This document shows positions 34,127-43,470 of a stretch of DNA of 64,000 bases, one piece after another. Within the stretch, counting starts at the first letter, position 1. Every line of letters starts with the position of its first letter. A model generated the notes under the pieces. It ran no database searches. It was given only the letters and a program-made list of their open reading frames with translations, and was not told the DNA's origin. Origin of the DNA: Candidatus Rhodoferax mariagerensis (GTDB taxonomy: Bacteria; Pseudomonadota; Gammaproteobacteria; Burkholderiales; Burkholderiaceae_C); contig JADKAW010000017.1 of the NCBI GenBank assembly GCA_016719055.1, positions 1 through 64,000 of the forward strand, in the 5' to 3' direction. The position numbers and the translations under genes are program-made.

Positions 34127-35703
34127 TGGTACCCGCGGATTTCTTTGAAAATGGCCGGCAAGCTGCTCTTGCGGCTATCAAAAGTGCGACCACCGGTCAG
34201 CTCGGCCAAGCGCTGTAGCTCGACCGGATTGGCCTCACCAAACAACACCGGAAACAGCTTGATGCCTTGGTCTGGCACAGGCAGTTGGCCATACCATTGG
34301 GCAAACTCATCCACACTGATGCCTTTGTTGTTGACACCGTCTGTCATGATGACGATGGAATAAAAACGCTGCGGGTCATTGCGCCGGCGTTGTGCGGTCT
34401 CCTCATAGGCCTGGCGCGTGGCTGAAAAGATGGCGGTGCCGCCATTCGCCTGCAGTGCATTGACCCGTTCGGACAGGCTGGTCATGGCGGCTTGGTTGGC
34501 AGCCGCGTTATCACCCATGTCAAAACGCTCCACCGCGCCAAAAACATCGCTGAACGGCAGCAAAAAGATGCGCTCGCGGTTGCGAAAGCGGCTCAGTCGG
34601 CCGCTGATGCTGGCATCGGCCCCCGCCAGGCCCAACAGCGCGGTTTTGAGCGAGGCAATACGCTCGTTCTCCATCGAGCCACTTTGGTCCAGCACAAACG
34701 TGCTGTCGGTGGGCAGGCGCAACTGGTTGTCAAACGCCGCCAGAATGGCATCAACCACCGCCAGTTTCGCCGGAAACGGCAACTCCACCAGCGCTTGCGG
34801 GCCGGCATCGGGCGCGGGCACATCCGGGTTGACCGGGCGGCGCAGCGTCTGGGCCGTCATGCTTTTCTGAAAGTCGGCACCCCGCAGGTAGGCCACCACC
34901 TTGTCGTAGGCTGCGCGCTTGGCTGGCTGCACCAGCATCAGCGGGTAGTCGGCCGTGGCAATGCCGTCTTGCGGGTAAATCAGCACCAGTTTTTCAGCCA
35001 ACGCCGGGTTGCGGTTGAGCGACAGCAAGGTTGAGGCGTAGTTGATGATGCCATCGACCTTGCCGGGCTCTTTCAGATAAGCCTCGGCCAGCCAGCCTGA
35101 GCTGCCGGCAGTGAGGCGCTGCGCCTTGAAGAAGGCCGCCAAGCGCTTGGCGTCAATGTCTTTTTCTTCCAGCGCGTCGCCCTTGCCGGACAAGGCGGCC
35201 GCCAGACCCAGCAGTGCCGAAAAACCGGTGTTCGACGATGCCGGGCTGGTCATGCCAAAGGTGAACTTGCCTTGGCTTGCGGCCTGAGCAATGTCTTTCC
35301 AGGTGACGTTGGGGTTGTTCTTCCAGCCAAGTGCAGTGGCTTTGCTGTCTTTGAGCCCCAGCACCACCGGCGTCAGCATGGTGCGCTCGGAGGCGGCAAT
35401 ACGCGCCTTGGCGGCCGGCACCAACATGGCGTAGCGGTTGCTGGCCAGCCAGGCGGCATCAACCTCCTCGCCGGCTTGCAACTTTTCAACGGCTTCCAGC
35501 GTGCCCACATAACGCATCTGCAGCGTGATGCCAGTGGCTTGAGTGAGCGCCGGCAACAGCGGCTCGATGTCCTTGAGCTCGGAGCCCGCCAGCACGCTCA
35601 GGGTGTTGGCCGGGTCGCTGGCCGGTGCCGCGCTGTCCTGTTTGTCACAGCCCGTCAGCAGCAGCGCGCACAGGCCAAATAGGGTGATCAGTGTTTTCAT
35701 CAA
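34123..35703 (-). CDS. Lipoprotein: solute-binding domain fused to a VWA domain
   Basis: 526 aa. Lipobox LLTGC (Cys 19). Residues about 30-300 form a family 2/11-type solute-binding domain (SVLAGSELKDIEPLLPALTQ; FGMTSPASSNTGFSALLGLA). Residues about 310-525 form a von Willebrand A domain with a full MIDAS: D339-x-S341-x-S343 in LDQSGSM, T in GGTAIFSA and D in IMTDGVNN. The VWA domain should bind a metal and a protein partner outside the cytoplasm. It lies between telA and the xpaC-like gene in one operon. The ligand of the binding half is unknown. Confidence 0.85.
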   Translation of the reverse strand: MMKTLITLFGLCALLLTGCDKQDSAAPASDPANTLSVLAGSELKDIEPLLPALTQATGITLQMRYVGTLEAVEKLQAGEEVDAAWLASNRYAMLVPAAKARIAASERTMLTPVVLGLKDSKATALGWKNNPNVTWKDIAQAASQGKFTFGMTSPASSNTGFSALLGLAAALSGKGDALEEKDIDAKRLAAFFKAQRLTAGSSGWLAEAYLKEPGKVDGIINYASTLLSLNRNPALAEKLVLIYPQDGIATADYPLMLVQPAKRAAYDKVVAYLRGADFQKSMTAQTLRRPVNPDVPAPDAGPQALVELPFPAKLAVVDAILAAFDNQLRLPTDSTFVLDQSGSMENERIASLKTALLGLAGADASISGRLSRFRNRERIFLLPFSDVFGAVERFDMGDNAAANQAAMTSLSERVNALQANGGTAIFSATRQAYEETAQRRRNDPQRFYSIVIMTDGVNNKGISVDEFAQWYGQLPVPDQGIKLFPVLFGEANPVELQRLAELTGGRTFDSRKSSLPAIFKEIRGYQ

Positions 35704-35711
35704 TAGACTCC

Positions 35712-36914
35712 TTAGAGTTTCACCGGGCCATCCGGCAGCGTGTCGGTACCCAGCGCCGCCCGGGCGTGGTCGGCGCGGGTGCGGTCCAGGTATTGCTCGG
35801 AGCGCGCCACCTGCTCCTTGAGCATCTGGTTGTTTTTGCCCATGGTGTCAATCGCCTTGGTGCGAAAGGTGTCCATTGCATCCATCGCCTTGAAGGTGTT
35901 GTCAAACATTTCCTGGATTTTCTGCACGCCAATCAGTGGGTTGCTGGCGAATTCGGCGGTTTTATCGACATGCTGGCCCAACTGGCGAGAAGTCTCGGTG
36001 ACCAGGTCGCCAATCGTGTTGCTGACGCCGGTGAGCATCTCCATCACCTGAATCTGGTTGCCCGTCGCTCGCGCCACGGTTTGCGCAATGGCCAGCGCCG
36101 ACATGCCGGTGGTGGCGACCCGATTGCAGCCGTTGACCATTTCGCGCGAGGTTTTTTTCAGCACATCAAGCGACAGGTAGCCGTTGACATTGACAGCCAT
36201 CTGGGTTTGCATGTCCTGCAGGTTTTGCCGGGCGTAAAACAGCACCTCCTGCTCCAGCGCCTTGGCACGCATCGGGTCGCTGGCCTTCAGGGCGTCGACC
36301 CGACTGGCGATCTGGCTGTCGAGTTGCTCGGCAAAATAAATGGCCCCTTTGAGCTTTTGCATCGCGTCCCAGAGCTTGGTTTTGGTTTGCTCGATCTCGG
36401 CGGCATCACGTTGCATGTCGTCGCGCGCGGCATAAATCTGCGCCATGATCGACTGAATCTGGCTGCCTGCGCTCTCGAATTTGCGAAAGTAAGACTGCAG
36501 CTTATTGCCAAAGGGAATAAACCCCAGGATTTTTTGTGTCGACAACAGGTCGCCCTGCTTGCCGGGGTTCAGTTCGTCCAACATGCCGCGCATCGACTGA
36601 ATCGACTTGAAGGCGTTGGAGTCTTCGATGCCGACAAAATTACGTTCCATAAAACGCCCGGTGACCAGGCTGGCGGCGCTGGCGATTTCTTCGCGACCCA
36701 GCCGAAAGCTGGCATCGAGCCGGGTTTTGAACGCCTCGCTGTGAATGTCCTCGGCCAGCATGCTTGCAACAAAGCCCGCCACCTGGGTGTCGATCTTGCT
36801 TTGCACCTCAGGCTTGAGCGGCACCATGTCGGGTGCCTTGGCTTGCGCGACCGGGGTGATGACTTCCGGCGGCGTCAGGGTCACCGGGGCTTCGAGGGTC
36901 TGGGTCTGACTCAT
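35712..36914 (-). CDS. telA: TelA/KlaA-family toxic-anion-resistance protein
   Basis: 400 aa, mostly helical and soluble. Family blocks: LLSTQKILGFIPFGNKLQSY, FESAGSQIQSIMAQIYAARD, GAIYFAEQLD and RATGNQIQVMEMLTG. Named for tellurite resistance on plasmids, but chromosomal members are linked to membrane stress and XpaC partners. It starts 103 bases downstream of the binding-protein gene and ends eight bases before the VWA gene. The biochemical activity of the family is not established as far as I know. Confidence 0.9.
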   Translation of the reverse strand: MSQTQTLEAPVTLTPPEVITPVAQAKAPDMVPLKPEVQSKIDTQVAGFVASMLAEDIHSEAFKTRLDASFRLGREEIASAASLVTGRFMERNFVGIEDSNAFKSIQSMRGMLDELNPGKQGDLLSTQKILGFIPFGNKLQSYFRKFESAGSQIQSIMAQIYAARDDMQRDAAEIEQTKTKLWDAMQKLKGAIYFAEQLDSQIASRVDALKASDPMRAKALEQEVLFYARQNLQDMQTQMAVNVNGYLSLDVLKKTSREMVNGCNRVATTGMSALAIAQTVARATGNQIQVMEMLTGVSNTIGDLVTETSRQLGQHVDKTAEFASNPLIGVQKIQEMFDNTFKAMDAMDTFRTKAIDTMGKNNQMLKEQVARSEQYLDRTRADHARAALGTDTLPDGPVKL

Positions 36915-37017
36915 GGGAACGGCTTAAATAAATGGGGTTTGTTTTCACTTCCAGCCCAAACGAAACGGCCCGGAAACCCGCCCCCAGCCAAGACACAACT
37001 CCGGCAGGCAAGGTGGT

Positions 37018-38124
37018 CTATTGGAATTTCTTTTCAATCGCCTGGATCATGCGCTCCAGGATCTCAAAACTCGGCGGGTCGATCACATCGACCAGCGTCA
37101 CCGGGGCCGACAGGCTTTTGGCCTTGAGGAACTCGGCAAAGTGCGTCGCCGAGGCAGTGCGGTAGCCATAGTTGGCAGCCATTTTTTGCAGCTCGGCATC
37201 ATTGGCCAACAGCTCGCCAAGCCTGCGGCCGTTGTCGGTAAACGGCACCAGAATGTGTTTGGTGTAGAGCGTGGGTTGCGGGTAAAGCAGCACCATGTCC
37301 GGGTTGGGCTGGGCACGTTTGGACTGGTATTCAAGAAACTGGCTTTCGTAAATCATCACCAGCGGGGCCTTGCCAACCCCCATGGTGGTGTAGTCTTCAA
37401 ATGGCCCGGCCGAACTGGACTCCTGCAAACCCTGGCGCAAAAACAGCGAGGTGACAAACGGCAACACCCTGTCAGCCTGCGCTTGGGTCTCAACCACATT
37501 GTTGTCGTTGACCACATAGCTGGCCAGCGCCAGATACATGGCCCCTGAGTTGGATTTGCGCACGTCGGTGGAACTGATCAGAATGCTCTTGCTTGTGGCA
37601 AACGCGGTGTTGCCCTTGAGGTCGCGCCAGCGCACGCCTTTTTCGCCCAGCTCCAGCAGGCGCTTCATGTCGATGATGTAGTAGGTGTTGTCGGTCTTTT
37701 TGACGATGCCCTCGTTTTCCATCACCGGTACCAACAGTTGCCACGAGGCGATGGCCATCGGGGTAAAAAAGGTCGGAAAAACCTGTTTCGCTTTGGCCTT
37801 GTTTTGCAGGCTGATGGCCGCCGGTGCCCCAGCCGGAAAGCCAAAGTCATAACCCTTGAAATCACGTGATGCAATTTCGCGCGAACCCACTTTTTCAACA
37901 CTGACGCGAAGCCCCTTGGTGGCCAGTTGGGCGATCACCTTCGGGTCGGCAAAGAAGGATTCTTTTTCAGAACCAATCATGCCTTTGACATCGATCATGG
38001 CTGCCGCCGCGTCCTGCGCGGCCTGCTGCGTTGATTGGCGACCGTACGAGACATACACGGCCACACCAATGCCAATGGCCAAAATTGCGGCAAGAGCCGG
38101 CCCCAATACTCGTCTGACTTCCAT
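37018..38124 (-). CDS. Membrane-anchored solute-binding-like protein of the TelA operon
   Basis: 368 aa. The N-terminus VLGPALAAILAIGIGVAVYV is a signal anchor without a clear cleavage site. The rest resembles family 2-type solute-binding folds: EKVGSREIASRDFKGYDFGF, NTAFATSKSILISSTDVRKS, PLVMIYESQFLEYQSKRAQP and LVPFTDNGRRLGELLANDAE. It is thus the second such protein in the operon and heads it. No permease or ATPase gene is nearby, so it is more likely a sensor or scaffold than a transport component. Confidence 0.7.
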   Translation of the reverse strand: MEVRRVLGPALAAILAIGIGVAVYVSYGRQSTQQAAQDAAAAMIDVKGMIGSEKESFFADPKVIAQLATKGLRVSVEKVGSREIASRDFKGYDFGFPAGAPAAISLQNKAKAKQVFPTFFTPMAIASWQLLVPVMENEGIVKKTDNTYYIIDMKRLLELGEKGVRWRDLKGNTAFATSKSILISSTDVRKSNSGAMYLALASYVVNDNNVVETQAQADRVLPFVTSLFLRQGLQESSSAGPFEDYTTMGVGKAPLVMIYESQFLEYQSKRAQPNPDMVLLYPQPTLYTKHILVPFTDNGRRLGELLANDAELQKMAANYGYRTASATHFAEFLKAKSLSAPVTLVDVIDPPSFEILERMIQAIEKKFQ

Positions 38125-38180
38125 AACTGTTGACTCCGTTTTAAATATAGCAGTGAACTCTTGACTGCTAAAGTTTATAT

Positions 38181-38240
38181 GCGATTTAAGCCTCTAGCCC
38201 TTATTGATAATACGCTTGTAGCTATACTAAAAATAGCATT
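38181..38240 (+). repeat. Dispersed ~50-bp repeat, copy 5
   Basis: GCGATTTAAGCCTCTAGCCC ... AATACGCTTGTAGCTATAC ... is one of the clearest copies. It lies in the 139-base gap between the TRAP and TelA operons. Confidence 0.75.
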
Positions 38241-38263
38241 TCATGCGGCACACCGTATCGCTT

Positions 38264-40114
38264 TCATGGGCCACCCAGCAGCCGCGGTAAGCCAGTGGAC
38301 AACACAGGAATCCATGATATCGCCAAGGTGCCCAAAAACATAGCCAGCACCGCCGGCAGCACCGAGCGCGCCACATACGGAATCGGTTTGCCGAACATGG
38401 CCGACGCAAAATACAGGTTCATTCCAGCCGGTGGGGCCAAAAAACCCATCTCCATATTGGCCAGAAAAATGATGCCAAAGTGCACCGGGTCAATGCCGTA
38501 ACTCAAGGCCACCGGCAACAGCAGTGGCAGCAAAAACACAATGGCGGCATAAATTTCCATCAAGGCACCCGCTGCCAACAAAAACACATTCAGCGCCAGC
38601 AAAAACAGGTACTTGTCAGGGATGATGCCTTGCACCCAGTCGATGGCGTCATTGGGCAGACCACTGTCCACCAGGTAGTTGGTCAGTCCCAACGCCATGC
38701 CCAGGATCAGCATCACGCCGCCAATGATTTGTGTGCAGTCGCTCAGCGCCCTGCCCAGCACCCGCAAACCGAGTTCCCGGTGTGCGATGGCCTGGGTGGC
38801 AACAGCATAAGCGGCCGTGAAGGCGGCACTCTCGGTGGGCGTGGCCAGGCCACTGACCAGAGAGCCGATTGCCATCACCGGGGCCAGAATTTCCCACTTG
38901 GCTGCCCATAGCGCTGGGCCAATGGTCGGGCCAGTCGGACTGACGACAGCGGTGAGCCCAGCGGGTGCCGCCATCGGTGCCAGCGCAGCACGTCGCAGGT
39001 AACCCCCGAACAGCAGCAAAAACGCCACCATCACAAATGCAGGAATCACCCCGGCCAGAAACATGGTGTTGATTGGCACCCGGGCGATGATCGCAACCAT
39101 GATCAGCGGCACCGCGGGCGCCAGCAACACACCCAGGGCGCTGGCACTGGTCACCAGACTGATACCACGCTGCTCGGGCAAACCGGCGTTGCGCAGCAGC
39201 GGCAGCAGCAAGCCGCCCAGCGCCAGAATAGTTACACCACTGCCACCGGTGAAAGCGGTAAAAAACGAGCACAACAGCGCAGCAGCCACCACGGTGCCGG
39301 TCATGCCGCCACCAAACGCTGCCATGAACACCGCACCCAGCCTTGCTGCCGCGCCGGTACGGGCAAACACCAGCCCGGCCAGCGTGAACAAGGGCAAGGC
39401 CGGCAGCGAGGCATTCACGGTAATCTGGTAATGCGACAACGCCACCGAGGCCAGCGGTTGGCCTTGATGCCAAAACAGTGCCAAGGCCAGACCACCCAGC
39501 ACCGCAAAAATCGGCGCGCCGCCCGCCAGCGCCGCCAACAGCCACAGCATCGCTGGCCACAATGGCAGCGCATTGCCGTCGTACCCCTGTGCCAGCCAAT
39601 AACCCAAACTTGGCAAGCCCAGCGCCAGCAGCCACTTGAGCCAACCCACATTGATGCAGCGCGCGCCCAAACGCAGCCCCAGCAGGCCAAAACCGAGCGG
39701 CATCAGCGCTTGCACCCACCAGGTGGGCATGCCATAGGCCAGGTGTTGCGCGGCGTCGATTTCGGTTTCTACCAACCGCCAGCTCGCCAGCGCCAGCGCG
39801 CCGCACACCAGCGCCGCGCTGCCCTGGGCAAAAACCTTGACGCCGTCCTGAAAGCGGGCGCCGCCCCAACGGGCCAGGCCATTGCCCAGGCTACTCAAGT
39901 GGCCATGGCGCTCGGCCGCCAGTGCACCCAGCATGGCCAGCACCAAACCCAGGTGCTGCACCAGCGCTGAGGCGTTTTCCACACCGCGCCCCAACACCGG
40001 GCGCAAGACAATCTCGGCCAGCGGGATCAGTGTCATCAGCACCAAGGCCAGCGAGGCCAGGGCTTCATCAAAGCGCAAAAGGCCTTTGCAGCGAACCAGG
40101 CTGGGGGTAAACAA
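38264..40114 (-). CDS. TRAP transporter DctQ-DctM fused permease
   Basis: 616 aa. The first about 165 residues carry four membrane helices of a DctQ small subunit (LMTLIPLAEIVLRPVLGRG). The remainder is a DctM large subunit with about twelve helices: GGSGVTILALGGLLLPLLRN, SLVTSASALGVLLAPAVPLI, IYAAIVFLLPLLLPVALSYG and EMGFLAPPAGMNLYFASAMF. Fusions of Q and M are a known TRAP variant. It imports an organic acid or similar substrate using the sodium or proton gradient and follows dctP after two bases. Confidence 0.92.
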   Translation of the reverse strand: MFTPSLVRCKGLLRFDEALASLALVLMTLIPLAEIVLRPVLGRGVENASALVQHLGLVLAMLGALAAERHGHLSSLGNGLARWGGARFQDGVKVFAQGSAALVCGALALASWRLVETEIDAAQHLAYGMPTWWVQALMPLGFGLLGLRLGARCINVGWLKWLLALGLPSLGYWLAQGYDGNALPLWPAMLWLLAALAGGAPIFAVLGGLALALFWHQGQPLASVALSHYQITVNASLPALPLFTLAGLVFARTGAAARLGAVFMAAFGGGMTGTVVAAALLCSFFTAFTGGSGVTILALGGLLLPLLRNAGLPEQRGISLVTSASALGVLLAPAVPLIMVAIIARVPINTMFLAGVIPAFVMVAFLLLFGGYLRRAALAPMAAPAGLTAVVSPTGPTIGPALWAAKWEILAPVMAIGSLVSGLATPTESAAFTAAYAVATQAIAHRELGLRVLGRALSDCTQIIGGVMLILGMALGLTNYLVDSGLPNDAIDWVQGIIPDKYLFLLALNVFLLAAGALMEIYAAIVFLLPLLLPVALSYGIDPVHFGIIFLANMEMGFLAPPAGMNLYFASAMFGKPIPYVARSVLPAVLAMFLGTLAISWIPVLSTGLPRLLGGP

Positions 40115-40116
40115 GG

Positions 40117-41160
40117 TTACCGGCCCGGCGTGGCCCGAAAGGCTTTGAGGTGCAAAAACACCTCGTCAAACGTCTCGGCGGGCACCATCTGGCCGCGAAT
40201 GCGCGGGTACAGCTTGTCAGCCAGCGCCTGCCACTCCTTCATTTGTTCTGAACTGGGTTTGTTGACCACCAGACCGCGTTGTTTCATGGCGCCCACCGCT
40301 TCATCGACCTCCAGGCGGGCCTGGGTACGCATCGCCAGCCCGGCCTTTTCGCCGGCGTTGCGCACTGCTTGCTGCGCAGCGGGGTTCATGTCGTCCCAGG
40401 CTTTTTTGGTGATCACCAGCGCGCCCACAATCGGTGCCCAATTGATTTCTAGCATGTTGGGGGCAGTGTTGTAAATCTGACTGGCCAGCGCAAAGTAAGG
40501 GGTCGACGGCACCACCGAGATCATGCCGGTCTGAATCGCGGGCAGGATGTCGCTGGTTTCCAGTGGCACAGGGGTGTAACCCAGGCTTTTCATGATCTCT
40601 TGCTGCTCGGACTCGGCACCCCAGGCAAAAAATTTCATCTTCAGGTAGTCGGCAGGCCTGAAGGCCGGCTCTTTCGAGAAAAACCGCACCCAGCCCGAGT
40701 CACCCCAGGCCAGCACCACAAAACCCTTGTCAAAGAACTTTTTCTCCATGGCGGCGCGCATCTTCTCGCGCACATAGTCCACCTCCTCCCAACTCCTGAA
40801 CAACAGCGGCATGCTTTGCAATGCAGCAATCGAGGGCTCGATCTCACGCAGGCCCACCACCGAAATCAGCGCGCCCTGCAGTTGGCCAATACGCATGCGC
40901 CGCGCCAGTTCGGCCTCGCCACCCTGGCTGCCGTCGGGATAAATCAGGTATTTGGCCTCACCCCCCTGGGCACTGCGCCATGCTTCACCCACCGCTTGCA
41001 GTTGCCGGTGGTAGAGCGAATTTTTGGGTGCCAGGGTACTGATACGCAATTGCGGCGTGACCGCGTGAACCGCTGTGGCATTGGCTGCCGCCAGAACGAC
41101 CACGATGGCAGCCAGGCAAGTGCCCAAAATTTGTCTTCGCAATGTCGAAAAATAGGTCAT
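40117..41160 (-). CDS. dctP: TRAP transporter substrate-binding protein DctP
   Basis: 347 aa from the ATG at 41160. Signal peptide (CLAAIVVVLAAANATAVHA). DctP blocks: RISTLAPKNSLYHRQLQAVG, FFAWGAESEQQEIMKSLGYT, PLETSDILPAIQTGMISVVP and a C-terminal helix with WQALADKLYPRIRGQMVP. The gene order TatT-dctP-dctQM marks the TAXI/TatT-type subgroup whose ligand is generally unknown. Confidence 0.92.
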   Translation of the reverse strand: MTYFSTLRRQILGTCLAAIVVVLAAANATAVHAVTPQLRISTLAPKNSLYHRQLQAVGEAWRSAQGGEAKYLIYPDGSQGGEAELARRMRIGQLQGALISVVGLREIEPSIAALQSMPLLFRSWEEVDYVREKMRAAMEKKFFDKGFVVLAWGDSGWVRFFSKEPAFRPADYLKMKFFAWGAESEQQEIMKSLGYTPVPLETSDILPAIQTGMISVVPSTPYFALASQIYNTAPNMLEINWAPIVGALVITKKAWDDMNPAAQQAVRNAGEKAGLAMRTQARLEVDEAVGAMKQRGLVVNKPSSEQMKEWQALADKLYPRIRGQMVPAETFDEVFLHLKAFRATPGR

Positions 41161-41168
41161 GGTCAAAC

Positions 41169-42096
41169 TCAAAAAAGGTCATCCGCCGTGGCCACCAGCC
41201 AGAGCGCACGTTCGCGCACCACGGCACTTTGCAAGTCAGCGGCAGAAGCGCTGGCTGCCAATGCCTGCTGCAGCAAGGCATCAAACGCCGCCCGGTCCCC
41301 CGCCGGCAAGGCGATGTTTTCAGCTTTGGCCAGCAGCGCGCCAGCATTCTTGCCAGCACCCAGGGTGATGGCCTGATCAAAATAGCGAGTTGCCTGCTGG
41401 CGCGAGCCTCCGGGCCGCGCCGCTTCAAAACTGCCCATCAGGCTGGCCAGCGCACCGTGACCGTGTTCAGGCGCAGCCTGGTAAGCCAAGCTCGCCAGGC
41501 GTACTGCCAGCGGCAGGTCGGCCACCCGGTTGGGCTGGTCTTTGGACAGCGCGATTTGCCCACCCCAGGCCGCCGCCGCCCAATACGCCACCTCAACTTC
41601 TTCAGGTGCCAGGCGCAAGCCATCGGCCTGGGTCCTATTCGCCAGTGCCTCAGCAAACCCGGGGCGGTGAAGTTCGAGTGCCCTCATGGCGTGGCGCTGC
41701 GCGCGCTGGTACAGGCGGGCGGCACGTTCGCGCAGTTTTTGCGCCGACTAGCGCATCGCGGGCTTCGACGCGATCAGCGTCAAACTGCACAAAGGCATAG
41801 GCATATTGGGTAAAACCGGCTGCCACCGCAGCGGCCAGCGGCAGATGGCCTGGAGTATCCAGCAGCACTGCCTCTGAGAGTTTCAGGTAAAAGGCGCTGG
41901 CCTCGCGCGCCAGCACCAGGTCATCCTCGGGTGCGCTGCCCTGAGTTGCCAGCGCGCCGGCAACTTCCTGTAACACAAGCTGCCGCGGCGAACAAGCCGC
42001 CAGCGCCACCCATAGCGCCCATAAAACTAGACGCAACACGACTTTCAGAACCCGCCCTCGATCACGGGTGCCACGGCCGTGTTGGCAGTTCCCCAT
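41169..42096 (-). pseudogene. TRAP transporter accessory lipoprotein TatT, one frameshift
   Basis: The first frame (to 41650) begins with a lipoprotein signal (RLVLWALWVALAAC) and then helical repeats ASAFYLKLSEAVLLDTPGHL and YAYAFVQFDADRVEARDA. At about 41745 the homology shifts one base to the frame of 41169-41687, which reads KLRERAARLYQRAQRHAMRA upstream of its first ATG and continues EVAYWAAAAWGGQIALSKDQ to the end. Together they make a normal-length TatT, a TPR-like trimeric protein that works with the TRAP binding protein. The single-base defect may be a sequencing error. The exact start is uncertain (GTG or ATG between about 42050 and 42096). Confidence 0.7.
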
Positions 42097-42339
42097 GGGT
42101 TTTCAGCGTCTTGGGTCATAGGTGTCTCATGAGTAAATAGCAAATGCAAAAGGCAATCGGCAGCGGCGATTGCACGAGTGTGGGGCAATCACGTGAAAGA
42201 TTTATGACAAAACAGTTGCCAAAACAAGACCTGCTGCTGCCGCTTGCGGCCCGCAAATGCCTTGCAGATCAGCTTGAGAGTTTTGATTCGGAGCCGGCTT
42301 CTTTAGAAGGTTTGGTCGGCCTGTGCCAGGGCTGCGGAT

Positions 42340-43470
42340 TCAACCGGCCATGGGCCCGGGCCGGACATCATCTTCGTCCTGAAAACTGTGTGCAATCTTC
42401 TGAAACTCGTCCTGGATGGCCACAAACCGGTCAACAATGTCGGGATCAAAATGTTGGCCGCGCCCCGTCGTGATGATGGTGACAGCCTTTTCGTGCGAAA
42501 AAGCCGGCTTGTACACCCGTTTGGAAATCAGCGCGTCGTACACATCGGCCAGCGCCATCAGTCGAGCCGACAGCGGAATCGCATCACCGCTCAGGCCATG
42601 CGGGTAACCGCTGCCGTCCCACTTTTCATGATGGTGCAAGGCGATCTGGTGTGCATAGCGCAAAAAACTGTTGCCGCTGGACCCCAAATCTCGTTCGGCC
42701 CGGGCGATCGCCACCGCACCAATCGAGGCATGGCTTTTCATGATTTCAAACTCCTGGGCGTCCAGGCTGCCGGGCTTGAGCAAAATGCGGTCGGGCACGC
42801 CGACTTTGCCGATATCGTGCAGCGGGGCCGAGCGGTACAGTGATTCGATCACCTGCGGCGTCAACAGCTTGGCAAAACGGGTGTGGCTTCGCAAGCTCCA
42901 GGCCAGCCGTTCGACGTAGCGTTGGGTGCGGTTGATGTGGTTGCCGGTTTCGTTGTCGCGAGCCTCAGCCAGCGCTGCCATGGCACCGATGGTCACCCCC
43001 TGCACCAATGCGATCTCGGCAGTGCGGTCCTTGACCTTTTCCTCCAGCATCTGGTTCTGATTTTCCAGTTGGTCGTGGGCCTCTTTCAGGCTCAGATGGG
43101 TGGCGACCCGCGCCCTGACGATGGCCGGGCTGAAGGGCTTGTGGATGTAATCAACGGCACCTGCAACAAAGCCGCGCGCTTCGTCCATCTGGTCGGCCAG
43201 CGCGGTCAAAAAGATAACCGGAATGCTGCGACTTTTCGGGTCATTCTTGAGACGACGGCAGACCTCATAACCGTCCATGCCAGGCATCTGGATGTCCAGC
43301 AAAATCAAATCGGGCCGCCGCCGCGCGCCCAGCACCAGGTCGAGCGCGGTGGCACCGTCAAGAGCGGTTTGAACCTTGTAGCTGTCTTTCAGCACACTGT
43401 TGGCAATGGCAATGTTCTCAGGCACATCGTCAACCACCAGCACGGTCTTTTTCTTGCCAACGTTGTCCAT
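42340..43470 (-). CDS. Receiver-HD-GYP cyclic-di-GMP phosphodiesterase (RpfG type)
   Basis: 376 aa from the ATG at 43470, which has AAGGA eight bases before it. The receiver (about 8-125) has acid pocket LVVDDVPE, acceptor in LLDIQMPGMDG and K in YIHKPFS. A coiled linker leads to an HD-GYP domain (about 175-370): HDIGKVGVPDRILLKPG, HHEKWDGSGYPHGLSGD and ALADVYDALISKRVYK. These residues are the metal-binding and GYP set, so hydrolysis of c-di-GMP to GMP is expected. It overlaps the 3' end of the large hybrid kinase gene by 41 bases and is its probable partner. Confidence 0.93.
   Translation of the reverse strand: MDNVGKKKTVLVVDDVPENIAIANSVLKDSYKVQTALDGATALDLVLGARRRPDLILLDIQMPGMDGYEVCRRLKNDPKSRSIPVIFLTALADQMDEARGFVAGAVDYIHKPFSPAIVRARVATHLSLKEAHDQLENQNQMLEEKVKDRTAEIALVQGVTIGAMAALAEARDNETGNHINRTQRYVERLAWSLRSHTRFAKLLTPQVIESLYRSAPLHDIGKVGVPDRILLKPGSLDAQEFEIMKSHASIGAVAIARAERDLGSSGNSFLRYAHQIALHHHEKWDGSGYPHGLSGDAIPLSARLMALADVYDALISKRVYKPAFSHEKAVTIITTGRGQHFDPDIVDRFVAIQDEFQKIAHSFQDEDDVRPGPMAG

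Noticed and set aside
35691..37127. 478-codon open frame on the plus strand opposite telA
   Set aside because: It is antisense to TelA, which has clear family motifs, and its own translation is rich in His, Arg and Gly with no recognisable domain. High GC at third positions explains the long shadow frame.
38649..39869. 406-codon minus-strand frame inside the TRAP permease gene
   Set aside because: It is a +1 shadow of the DctQM gene; the permease frame has conserved membrane helices and DctM motifs, while the shadow is Gly/Arg/Cys-rich with no domain.
41169..42096. Programmed frameshifting in the TatT gene
   Set aside because: No slippery heptamer or downstream structure is evident at about 41745, and relatives as I recall them encode TatT in one frame. 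A single-base error or mutation is simpler.
42144..42473. 109-codon plus-strand frame upstream of the HD-GYP 3' end
   Set aside because: It runs antisense into the HD-GYP gene, has no RBS and no recognisable domain; the 243-base gap there shows nothing else.
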